Below are positions 22,442 to 31,873 of a DNA stretch of 64,000 bases, piece by piece. Made by a program: the position numbers and the translations under genes. How positions within the stretch are numbered: the first letter of the stretch is position 1; each line of letters begins with the position of its first letter. Origin of the DNA: Asterochloris sp. CNOR1 (lineage: Eukaryota; Chlorophyta; Trebouxiophyceae; Trebouxiales; Trebouxiaceae); the NCBI GenBank assembly GCA_963969365.1, contig OZ017762.1, forward strand, positions 1,178,001 to 1,242,000. Direction: 5' to 3'. The notes beneath the pieces are model-generated. The model saw nothing but the letters and a program-made list of their open reading frames with translations, was not told the origin of the DNA and searched no databases.

Positions 22442-25400
22442 TTACTCAGCACCGACCACCCACTGTGGCATAGCCGGCACAGCAATCGTACGAAGATGGC
22501 CAGCCAGTGGGTGGGGCTGCTGTTGTACCTCTGTCACTGCAGGCCGACGCAATCCATAAAATGCGTGAGGTCGCAGGTTGGGCTCTACAGCTGAAAAGCG
22601 CCATCCCTGCACAGGCACCAGCGGTTGCAGCTTGACAGCTGAAAAACATCAGCCTTGCAAGGCACAGGCAGGCCACCAGCATGGGGCAGGGCTCAACACC
22701 TGGAGGAGGTCAGCCCTGCACAAGCACTGGCTGGCAGTAGGAATGCAGAGAAACCTTGGCTCCAAGCAAGAAAGTGCATGGCTCCCGCCTTGAGCAGCCT
22801 CGACATGTGTGTTGAGGCAGGCGCTGCTAAGCATGCCTGGAGTGCGCAGCCATAAAATGGAATTAAAAAGAGTCTGGCTCACCAGGTGGTGGCCACAACC
22901 CTCACAGTAGCAGAGCGTCCAGGCATAACCTGCACAGAAAGCCATTGCACCAGTGCGGGTCACGGACTGCAAATGTCCTTTTGTGCAGATGTGCATCGCT
23001 GCAGACCTACTCTGTGGCGGGTAATGCAGCAGGGGCTTGCCTCAGCAATAATCAAAGTACGGCACTGTGTGTAGCAGCATGCGACTCACAAAACGGGGCT
23101 TGCCATGTGCAAATGCCACAGCAGGGTAGCCTGAATCTGTACATGTCTCACCAGGAAACCAACTGTTTTCCGTTTCTGTCTGTCCTTCAAGCTCAACATT
23201 CACAGCATGCCGCACCGTGACCATGTCATGAATGTACCTGGGCAGCCATGACAGCTGAGACGTCAGCTCAAGTAGAAGATCTAGAAGGTATGACAGACGT
23301 CAGTGGCACATCGCAGCAAGGGCAATGCTGGGTCGCGCACAGCAAAGGTGGCACAGCCACAGTGGCGGTAATTAGCTTAGCCAGGCTTTCAGAAGGGTTT
23401 TTGCGCACAGCTGGCCAGTGCACATGTGTGGGCAACTGTGCTGCTGCATTACACATCTCACAGCTCAAAAGGTTGCTGCTACACTGCACAGCTAGGTCTG
23501 CGTACCCATAGGGGTTGACGAAGCAGCCGCGGGTGCCAGCCTCTGACATGCTGAGCAGGTGCTGTAGGGAAGCCAGCTGCAGGCAGCACAGCACCTCTTT
23601 TCAACAGAGACAAACACAGAATAAGAGCCAGCCTGCAAAGGCGCCCTCACAACTGGAGTGTTCAGACGCCCTGTCTGCTTTCAGACAGCTTTGAGCTGAT
23701 CAGGACATTGCATATGCCACACATGAGACAGCCTGCAGAGCTGGCCTTTTGCTCCACTGCTCATTACGTAGGAAGTTCTTTCAAGCCGACTACAGGTGGC
23801 GCAGGACTTGAATTGGAGCCTGCTGGCTGCAGCAGACCACCCCCGTGCTGTCACCCATACTAATGCATGTCAGGGGCAGTGCTGCACCTCTCACCTCCAC
23901 AGAGCAGATGAGGCACCTGATGGCTGCCAGCGACCTCATGATGCTCAGCTCCTGCCGCAACCTGCAGCGTGACAAACTGCTTGGTAAGACCGCAGGGATG
24001 CCAGACAGATCTAGCGAGCTGAACATCTGGCAGCATGGGCATTGTCTGGTCCAGCCATTCAATGTACGCATCAAGCAGACGCACAGCTGTAAAGGGAACC
24101 CACAGCCACTGAATGCTCAACATTATGTAGACGTGCAGCAGCGATGAGACCCATGAAGCACTGCATGTGCAGCAGCAAGCAGACGTGTCGCAGAGAGGGA
24201 CTCACAGCCACCTGAAACGTGCAATGTACAGGGAGGGCAGCAGGCGGTAGGCGATTTGGGCAGCGGGGACTGCGAGAGGGTAGTGCGCTGCGCAGAGCAG
24301 ACACATTCGCGGCCAAGCCCACTCGTTGTCGACAAGAGAGCCTGGCCTATTTGTCCATCTAAAACATGATGCAATCAGGGCCTGTGCATGTCAATTGCCC
24401 ACCTGGCGCCTGGCAGATGGACGCTACCGCAACTTCAGGGGATACAATGCTTCTGCACAGTGCACTTGGCTAACCCCTGTGCAGGCCAATAGAGCTCCTG
24501 AGCAGCCTTGAGGGATATCACAAGCATTTGTCTCCATTCAAGTGCTCTGCAGGCCATGGGCCGGCCCACCTGGCGCTCACGGAGGGGCACTCCAGCAGTT
24601 TTTGCCTGGTGTCATCCTCCAGCGGCATGTTGGCGGCCAGCCAGTAGGACAGCGCCAGAGGATCGCCCTGAAATGCTTTTGCCTGCAGATAAGCGCTTGC
24701 AGATAGGTTGTTGGTGGCACCTTGGCAGCAGACTGGCGCTGGAGGGTCGCATCCAAATGGCTGCACCTGCAGACAACACAAGACGAGATGCGCTGTTGAT
24801 TCTGATACAGGAGAACACAAGCAACATGAAGCCCAACCAGCAGGACACTGCCAGAGGGTCGCCCCTGGATGGCCTCAGCCATGCAGATGAAAGTTACAAC
24901 AGATGCTTTGGGTGGCATGTTGCAGGGACAACTGCTGCAGGGCATGATAACACTTCACAACAGAGCTTCATTGACTAGACATCGTGAGCTACACCAGCAG
25001 GGGCACCTGCACAGAGAAGCCGCCGATGAGCAACACAAATGGCTGTTTATTTGGGCAGCCTGTGCACACAGGGCATTGAAAGACCCCACCTTTGGGGCTG
25101 CACGTGCAAAGAGCAACTGCGCCTGCTCTGCCAGTGCAAATGCGTCCAGCTGGAGCCACCCTAGGTGTGCGACATAGGTCAGTCCGTAGTGCACCTCTGG
25201 GGGCAGCGGCAGTGGCTCCTCATCAGGTATGATACAGGTGGGAGCGGCGGCATCGGGAGTGTGGCGCATGCGCTGGCGGCCTGCAGGCACAGCAGGAACG
25301 GGTACAGCCCAGCGAATGACTTCAAGTGACAGAGCTGTGGTTGTGGGCGGGGTGGTCAGAAGGTAGCATGCGCTGGCAGCCTGCGGGTCCATGAATGCAT

Positions 25401-27576
25401 GCTTGGCATGTTTGGGGGCTCAAAGCTGTGCCTTGGTAGCATAGCTTGGCAGGAGTTGACGGCGGCAGTGGTGTAGCAATCCTGCAGGCGCATTACACTG
25501 AGGCTGGGCTAATTCAGGAGCAGCAAATCACATGCTGAGCAGCACGCACGCTACCAGTCTGCAGGGGCCACCACCAATTCATGGTCTAGCAAAACAATGA
25601 GTCCAAACAGCAGCAGTGGCTGCTCAACTGGTATTACAAATGCTGGTTGCGGCCCCATGGGGGGTGCAGCGCATGCATTGCCGGTCTGCAGGGATGGCAC
25701 AGGAGACATTCAGGCCTTGGGCTCGTCAGCATCCGCAATCTGCAGGTTGGGAGTGCAGGAGCTGGCGGCCGATCGATGCAACTTCCGGCATGAGTTGCCT
25801 GCAGGTGGCGGGGCCGCGTCACAGGGACCAGATCCCAGCTGAGTTTGGGGGCACTCCAGATGTAGCACGCGCTGGCAGCCTGCAGGCATGACTAGCCCCC
25901 GCCCAGCCGCTGCTGAGTAGGGGAGGTCCAAGACCAGGCCTTCCCAGAGGCGATGTGCCTCTTTGACGCAGAGAGAGGTGACCTGCCCCAGGACACTCTA
26001 CCTGCCCCGAGTGCTGCACAATCAGCCATGCAAATGTGCAGGGTTGACCTTTGGCAATGACGGCCACAGACCCGTCCAGCTGCCACTTGACCTGCTTCAG
26101 CTCTGCCGTGCAGCCCACGCCGTGCAGCCACCGCCTGCCGATCACGACCTGCCGCATACGCACCTGCAGCAGGCAATGCAATCCCTGGGAAGGGCCGGTG
26201 CTGTGGGGGCCTGTCCCAGTGCGCTTCAAACCTCCTAGCTCGTGAGTGCAGAGACGACAGGCATCTGCCAAACCAGCCCCTGCAGCAGCAGAAAGGTGCG
26301 GGTCTGCACCGAGCAGGGCCTCTGCCAGCTCATGCCTGCCATCACCCACCCAACGTTGCGCTCAAGGCCTACCATCCATGCAGAGCACAAGTTGCCACAG
26401 AGCATGGCTTGGGCCCTGACAATCTGCATGCTTTTTAGGGCATCCCAGACAATACCGTCTGACTGGTTCCAGGTGGCTAGCTGCCCTGGGACAGCTGCCA
26501 CCCCCAGGCCTGATTCCCCACTGCACACGGACAGCCGCCTGGTGCATTCAGTGCATGACAGCTTCCCCAGCCATCTGTGCAACAGCACTGTTTGAGATCC
26601 CTTAGCTCACCACAGCAAGGAGGCACCCATATGGGGGAGGTGCCCTCAGAGCGCTTTGAATAGCTTGCACATTGTCATGGCCCCGCAGGCGTAGCGGCAG
26701 CGTGTCCCCAGGCATCAGCACCACACCTGCGGCCAGCACTGGGCCTTGCACATAGGGTTAGGTCGATGCAGTGACAGGGTGATGATTGGCAGAAGCACGA
26801 CCCCTGCAGCAGCCATGGAAATCAGAGGCAGGAGCACATTGCATGCTCTGCTCACATGCCTAAAGGCGCTGGGGCAGTGAAGCCCCAGGCATCAGCAGCA
26901 TACCTGCAGTGCCCAGGAGACTAAGCCAGTGAGATGACTGGTGTGGCATGCAGTGTGTTGACTGCAACCAGCTCCTTGTCTGCTGCCCAACGCCAGGCTG
27001 GGAAGGGATTGACAGACTGGGAAGAGTCATGGAGCAGGCTAGGGCGCTCTGGAGTCAAGCATTGTGACAGCAAGCATTGCAGTGATCGAGTAGGCAGCAC
27101 TTGTGTGCATGCGTGCACCAAAAACAGACACACTATTGTTGCGAGCATGCAGCCTCAGCCCATGGGGGACAGGTGCACATTCTCGAGGGTTTCGAAGGAG
27201 CTCACCCTCCACGGGCAGCAGTGGAAGTGTGCACTCATGCCCCGGCTCCAAGTCAAAGGAGATGCCTTCGACATCGTCTACTTCTGCATCCAGCATGTGG
27301 CTCGGCCTGTCAGTGCGCTGAGTTGCAGCATCAACCATGTATAGATTGGTTGCACTGTGCTGATTTGCAGCAAGGACTTGCAGAAGCTTACCTCCTAGGT
27401 ATGTGTGCCGCTCTGTCAAGCTCTGATCAAAGGCATTTGCATCTGCAAAACAATGTTAGGATTAGGTGGAGCTTGGGCAAACAAAAGGCTTCTGACACAA
27501 GTACGCAAAGCATCACACCGTCTGAAGCAGTTGACGAGCTGTCCTGCCACTCCTCTGTGTCCTCAGCTGGCTGCAT
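22442..27576 (-). CDS. CRBN: Cereblon, CRL4 ubiquitin ligase substrate receptor
   Basis: Twelve exons close in phase: 27576-27519, 27442-27392, 27283-27206, 26726-26611, 26163-26049, 25280-25090, 24682-24570, 23961-23895, 23576-23506, 23237-23152, 22929-22883, 22606-22442; 385 aa (human about 440). An acidic N-terminus is followed by HTYLGG and a LON domain (TLPLLPVEGVVLMPGDTLPL; GCTAELKQ...VIAKGRQRMR), a helical bundle (LSYWLAANMPLEDDTRQ; RLRQELSIM) and the CULT domain. The CULT domain has both zinc knuckles (CLIC, CEGC), VNPYGYIHD and the three-tryptophan cage (NSWFPG, GYAWT, GWRF). Cereblon docks on DDB1-CUL4 and recognises C-terminal cyclic imides; it is also the thalidomide target. Human His378 is Asn here. 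Exon 5 ends at an atypical donor (GTCAAC), chosen because it gives GRQR. Introns carry large acceptor arrays. Confidence 0.95.
22607..22740 (-). repeat. Two decayed copies of cereblon exon 12 start
   Basis: The last exon starts at 22606 (GGATGGCGCTTTTCAGCTGT). Partial copies start at 22654 (GGCTGATGTTTTTCAGCTGT, acceptor decayed to GCAA) and 22715 (GGCTGACC after TGTGCAG). Spacing is 48 and 61 bp. The first copy retains 9 consecutive identical bases, TTTCAGCTGT less one. Confidence 0.75.
24683..24890 (-). repeat. Two decayed copies of cereblon exon 7
   Basis: Exon 7 starts at 24682 (AKAFQGDPLALSYWL). Copies start at 24766 and 24880. The outer one still reads AEAIQGRPSGSVLLVG and continues to an equivalent of DDTRQKLLEC (QNQQRISSC), so nearly the whole exon was copied about 200 bp upstream. 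Its acceptor has mutated to CTGCAT. Spacing is 84 and 114 bp. Confidence 0.85.
25281..25890 (-). repeat. Seven-copy acceptor array in cereblon intron 5
   Basis: The true exon 6 starts at 25280. Six further acceptor-plus-exon-start copies begin at 25380, 25481, 25558, 25685, 25798 and 25879, all preceded by CTGCAG, TGCAG or CCGCAG. The best keep GCTGCCAGCGCATGC against GCCGCCAGCGCATGC. Spacings are 100, 101, 77, 127, 113 and 81 bp, so the intron is essentially one degenerate tandem array. Confidence 0.88.
26727..26920 (-). repeat. Two decayed copies of cereblon exon 4 start
   Basis: Exon 4 starts at 26726 (GVVLMPGDTLPLRL). Copies start at 26803 (GVVLLPIITLSLH) and 26903 (GMLLMPGASLPQRL, then a stop). 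Both keep a CTGCAG acceptor. Spacing is 77 and 100 bp. Confidence 0.88.
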
Positions 27577-28805
27577 GCTGTGCTGTTAAAAAGTTTGACC
27601 TGACCTGTCTTACTCATTATGAGTAGTCTGGTCTGCATCATGATCAGTGGAGGACCCATCAGTCACCGTCATACAGCTTGACACAACTCTCTGTAGCATC
27701 AACTTGCGGGATTCTTCTGTCCTGTCAGTGCTGCGTCAGTCAAATATCAACGATTCTTTACAGATATAGATCTGTAGTCTCTCTACTGCATCTATATAGT
27801 TGTGCTCACTTGCAAGGACCCACAGTGATTCCCCTGTCCTTTCCTGCTTGTCCAGGGCTGATGCTGCGTTGGCCAGTGATACATTTGACTTGTTCACGAT
27901 GTGCTTGTCATGTCTAATGTGTTACTGATGAGGGACTCCAGGTGACCCAGTGACATTAAACCTAGCGCACTCTGTCTATAGCGCACCATGACAGTCTCTT
28001 TCAGATTGCAAAGCCCTCCAGCCAATATGCTGGCATATCCTGCAAATAAAACATACTGTTGGCCCAGCAGATGTTTCCTACAGGCACAGCTGCCAGGTGT
28101 GGGACTTGAAGGCGCCAGGCAAACTGTTGGTCTGATACTGCCCTCACTCATTTTATTTAATCACAAAGGCGCAGGCAGACCCCTGAGTGTGACTCAGAGT
28201 TGCTCTTGATGCTGCAGAGCAGCACTCCAGCCCACCTGCGTCAGCTGGCTGGTTGCTGCTGCTCCTCATGCTCGCTCACTAGTCGGGCGTCACGCTCCTG
28301 CAAGCAGTGCTTTCAGGCTCAGTGCCCCCCATGAGCGGCAACAGAAGCAGGGGTGCTAAGGTTCAGCGGGGATGCTAAGGATCAGCTTACATGCAGCGCC
28401 AATGTCAGCAGCAGCATGCTAGCACTCAGGCAGTACATACAGAGGCAGCTGGCAGGTGACTGACTGCGTAAGCCAGGAGAGGACTTGCACTGAGCTCTTA
28501 AGCAGCACCTGAAATTCAGACCTAGGTCATTTCTGTTGAGAACAGCAGCACTGCCAAGGATGTGGCTCAGGGGCTCTTTGAATCCAACGACAACGGAGGG
28601 CGACATGCCCACCTGCTGCAGTACCCCTGCCAGCTTCAGAAGTGGACATGCATGAGATGCAGCACAGATGTCTGATTCAACAGGTCTGTGAGGCCACTGC
28701 TCAGGGATGCAGCACCAGCCAACATACAAACTGCCTCCATGCAACAAGCATTAATATGTGCATGAGGAGTGCACATGGCAGACCCGACATGTCCACACCA
28801 GGGGT
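27577..28805. other. Cereblon promoter and unassigned sequence
   Basis: The part next to 27576 must hold the cereblon promoter. Farther out, the minus strand has two coding-like pieces: one near 28640-28500 reading VGMSPSVVVGFKEPLSHILG after a TACTGCAG, and one near 28090-27950 reading a hydrophobic segment YVLFAGYASILAGGL. They may be exons of a small membrane protein. I could not join them in phase or name a family. Confidence 0.25.
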
Positions 28806-29142
28806 TCAGCGTCTGCCCCATGCACAGCAGCAACCAGCAGCGCTGATCCTGTTTGAAATCCTTTTGGCGGCTGCACTTGTCCACCCCTGTGACATTCTGC
28901 TACAAACACAGCGCCAGCTGAGATGCTGCGCCTTGACTGCTGCATGCCAGCCAGTGACAAAGGCATCTGCAGGACGCTTGGCTGCAAAAACTTGCCTGCA
29001 CGCGCCGATCCCACTCATCCACGCCTGTGGCCTTGGGCTTGCCATACAGGCCCTTGTGAATGAAGCCTGGGAGGGCGCCCATGGCTGCAGTGGCCACGCA
29101 GATGATCGCCATGGGGGGCACTGTCTCCCAGGGGAAGGGCAT
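28806..29142 (-). CDS. NDUFA1: NADH dehydrogenase (complex I) MWFE subunit, NDUFA1-like
   Basis: Exon 29142-28996 encodes 49 aa: a short start (MPFPWETVPP), one membrane helix (MAIICVATAAMGALPGF), then IHKGLYGKPKATGVDEWDRRVQ. This matches the single-pass MWFE subunit of mitochondrial complex I (plant form: helix, YIHK, RPKHIG, DEWD). It sits in the inner membrane and is needed for membrane-arm assembly. The exon ends at a GC donor (GTGCAG|GCAAGT). The most economical second exon is 28886-28806 (GWTSAAAKRIS ... stop), total 75 aa, near the usual length. An alternative acceptor at 28897 gives NVTGVDKCSRQ and a much longer frame. Upstream copies of the first exon occur at about 120-bp steps. Confidence 0.7.
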
Positions 29143-29162
29143 GGCGCCGTTGGGGCTGCGCC

Positions 29163-29420
29163 TGCAGACAACGCACACATTATCGGAGGCTGCTGAGCCT
29201 CAAAGCTTGACTGCGAACAGCCCCAGGAGGGCACAGCTGAAAGATGCTGTCTCACATGGGAAGGGCATGGTGTCATCATTGAGCCTGCAGAGAGCCAACA
29301 AATTGCCTGAGGGCATTGAGCTCTTAAATACAAGGTCTGGAAGAGCTTGACAGTAATGGTTGCCCCGCAGACAGTGCTGATGTCAGGGGAAGAGCATAGC
29401 ATTGCTGCAGGGCCTGCTGA
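29163..29420 (-). repeat. Decayed copies of the NDUFA1 first coding exon
   Basis: The exon acceptor precedes 29163. Similar units begin at 29284 and 29404, 121 and 120 bp apart. Both contain a recognisable ATGCCCTTCCC-like stretch (ATGCCCTTCCCATG; ATGCTCTTCCCCTG). If spliced in, each would supply a spurious upstream ATG. Confidence 0.82.
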
Positions 29421-30078
29421 CAACAGGCATACTCCTTGGGCAGCTGGGCCCTGGAACAGCCTGGCTTCAGACAGCACTGGCTCCATGAGGGAATAAGCTG
29501 GCCTGCACATGGCAGCTACTGTCCTGCGCCGCATGGGCATGACAATGCTGCTGCCAGAATTGGCCGCTTGAGATGGCTAAGGGGAGGCTGGCTCAGACAG
29601 CCTAGCTCTACTTTCAAAGAGCATGCAGCACCTTACTGGATGTCAAGTGCAGTCTCAGCTTCAGGCAAGATGTGTTCAATCATCTGTGTGGCTCCACAGA
29701 GGACAATTATCACCAATCAGGCTATCTGCGCTGCCCTCAGTGTGCTCTGCGAAGGCCATGCTGCCATGTGCACTCATGCAACAGTGTTCAAGAGCAGATC
29801 AGAATTGCAATGGGGGTAGCAGCACAGACTGCACACATGCAGCCAGGCCCCACCTGTCACAGGTCAGGGCCTCTGCAGGCCTGCTGAGACCCTGTCACTT
29901 TCAGCCCTCACGACCCCTCTGCCCAAGGTGTAAGCAGTCTCCCCTGCAATCTTTCAAGTCAGCCCGGAGAGGTTGCAGGCCTCAACGCTTCCTGCTCAGG
30001 AAATGTTCCTTAAACTTTCCAACACCCTCAGGTCATCAGCCTCTGGCACTAAGCTTTAAGATCTCTCGAAGTCCAAGT
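29421..30078. other. Region between NDUFA1 and USB1
   Basis: This should contain the NDUFA1 promoter and the USB1 3' untranslated region. A 205-codon plus-strand frame (29623-30240) crosses it, but it is antisense to the last USB1 exon and matches nothing I know. No other feature is visible. Confidence 0.4.
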
Positions 30079-31784
30079 TCAATCAGGCGATTGCCTCATT
30101 TGCCAGACAGGAACTGTTCTTTGGCCTGTCTGGCAGCTGATCAGCGTGACCATCTGGTCAAGCTGGACATCCATGGTGTTCTGACCCATGATGGCAGCTT
30201 GAGCAGCATGTTCCTGGTCCCCAAGCAGCCAGGCAATTGACACATGTGGCCTTGGTACCTGCCATAACAACGACAATGCTCAGTACATGCTATGCTGGAC
30301 ATGGCAATTGCAGAGGCTCACAAGGTCTGACCTGATGGAATGGCTGCAGGCTGAAGCCTTCAAAGGCAGCATCAATCCTCTTGATGATGCTGCTTACCTG
30401 CAGATGTCATGCACTTGAGGATGTTATGCAAGTAGCCTGTTCAGTCTGCAGAGGGGCCATGTTTTACGCACTGCTGGGCAGGCTGCTGATGGGCACAGCC
30501 AGGTCATTGACTGTAGTCGCGGGAGACTGCTCACCTGCTGGGCCCCTGCGGTAGCTTCAAGTGCAAGGAACGTCCTGGTCCTGTCATCGTTCATGATAAC
30601 TTGCAGACCCCCAAAGCTTATCTGAAAGCTGTGCTGCATAGACACAGGCAGGTGGCATTTCAGGCCAACCCAGTGCACACTGCTGGGTGGTGAATGGCTG
30701 CTGCTGCCCACAACACTGAGCTGCCGTCAGGAATGTGATGTTGTTGCCCGTGAAGGGTGCTCAGGCATGCATCAAGGTCAGGAAGTCAGGCACAAGAAGC
30801 CCCACCTGTCGTGGTCACGCAGCACCTGCCTCAGCAGGTCGTGCAGAGGGTCAATCTGGCTGTAGCGAATTGGGACGACCCTGGACAGGCTGACGTGAAG
30901 GCCCCTGGGACTTGCCTGCACACCGAATGATGCAGCATGGCACACTAATAATGGGATTTCCACTGGCCACAGGACAGGCGCAGTCCTGATGCTTGCTTAC
31001 CTCTGTTTTAGCAGTGTGCCTGCCAGGCTGCTCCTCAGCAGCAGCCATCACGGGGTGCAGGCCAGGCAGCTGGCTTTGCAGCCGACCCAGCAAAATGTCA
31101 ATGGCAGCATCGGCTTCCGGCAACAGGGACACTGCAGAAAGGCATTTCTGGAGGCACAGAGCTGGTGTCACATGCACTTGCAGCTCAACGCTGTGTGCAG
31201 CAAGCAGCTGCATATTGCATCTCTCTGGCGATGCACAGGATTTGGCCATCTCATGCTGGTGTAGCTACAAACATGGCTTGCCGTGCCAAATCCGTGAAAT
31301 TGCACATGACAAATGCAGACCGTATCTGCTGCATGATGTGTCTGCAGGCCTGCCTCTCTGGCAAAAGCACGGCACTCCCTTCTGTTGCGCAGCAGTGCAC
31401 ACATGGCCCCTGCTGACCTGGAATGAAGACAGAGGTGGCATAGTTCCCCTCCACATGCTTGAAGCGCCTGCTGCGCCCCTGATGCTGTTCTGGGCACTGT
31501 GCAGCTTCAGGGTCAGGCCTTCCAGCTCTGTACTCCAGGCCAATTGCATCACCTACAGGCAGCAGGCAGAGTGTCAGATTAGATTGAGGCAGACAAAGCA
31601 CTGACAGCATTGGCAGACCTCCAGAGGCCCCTGCAAGCAGATCAGCTGCCCCTGGCAGGGCCTTGCGCTTTCTTCCAATCAGCTGAATCTTCCCAAATTG
31701 GCACTGTCCGCGGAATGCATCTTTTGGCTGGCCAGGCCCATCACTGTCGTCTTCACTGCTGGCATAGCTAGCCAGAACATCCAT
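30079..31784 (-). CDS. USB1: U6 snRNA phosphodiesterase USB1
   Basis: Seven exons in phase: 31784-31619, 31552-31418, 31131-31001, 30915-30806, 30628-30535, 30397-30332, 30258-30079; 293 aa. USB1 trims the oligo(U) tail of U6 snRNA in the nucleus, leaving a terminal phosphate that protects it. The start MDVLASYASSEDD is typical of plant and fungal USB1. The 2H-phosphoesterase landmarks follow: KHVEGNYATSVFIP, HVSLSRVVPIRY (first HxS), FGGLQVIMNDDRTRTFLALE, then PRPHVSIAWLLGD (second HxS) and the C-terminal VTLISCQTGQR. Both catalytic HxS motifs are intact. It diverges from the coiled-coil gene, with only 89 bp between start codons. I see no frameshift or missing block. Confidence 0.94.
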
Positions 31785-31873
31785 GTGAATCTCATGCGAA
31801 AGTAGAAGCAGCGGCCTGGCAGTGGCGCTCATGCCCGTTGCCTGGCAGCCCATCGGTCTGTTGGGAGGTCAGC
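31785..31873. promoter_or_regulatory. 89-bp divergent promoter, USB1 / coiled-coil gene
   Basis: USB1 starts at 31784 on the minus strand and the coiled-coil gene at 31874 on the plus strand. With 89 bp for two 5' leaders, transcription of each probably begins inside or beyond the other's leader. No named motif is seen. Confidence 0.6.

Noticed and set aside
25281-25890. CRISPR-like array
   Set aside because: The regular spacing is suggestive, but units are degenerate, centred on a splice acceptor, match the adjacent exon, and the genome is eukaryotic.
28806-29540. Long minus-strand frame of 244 codons across the NDUFA1 region
   Set aside because: It is in a different frame from the complex I helix and stays open because it reads through repeated ghost units. 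The NDUFA1 frame has clear family identity.
29623-30240. Plus-strand frame of 205 codons
   Set aside because: Antisense to the last USB1 exon, which has a catalytic HxS motif in its own frame. The translation resembles nothing.
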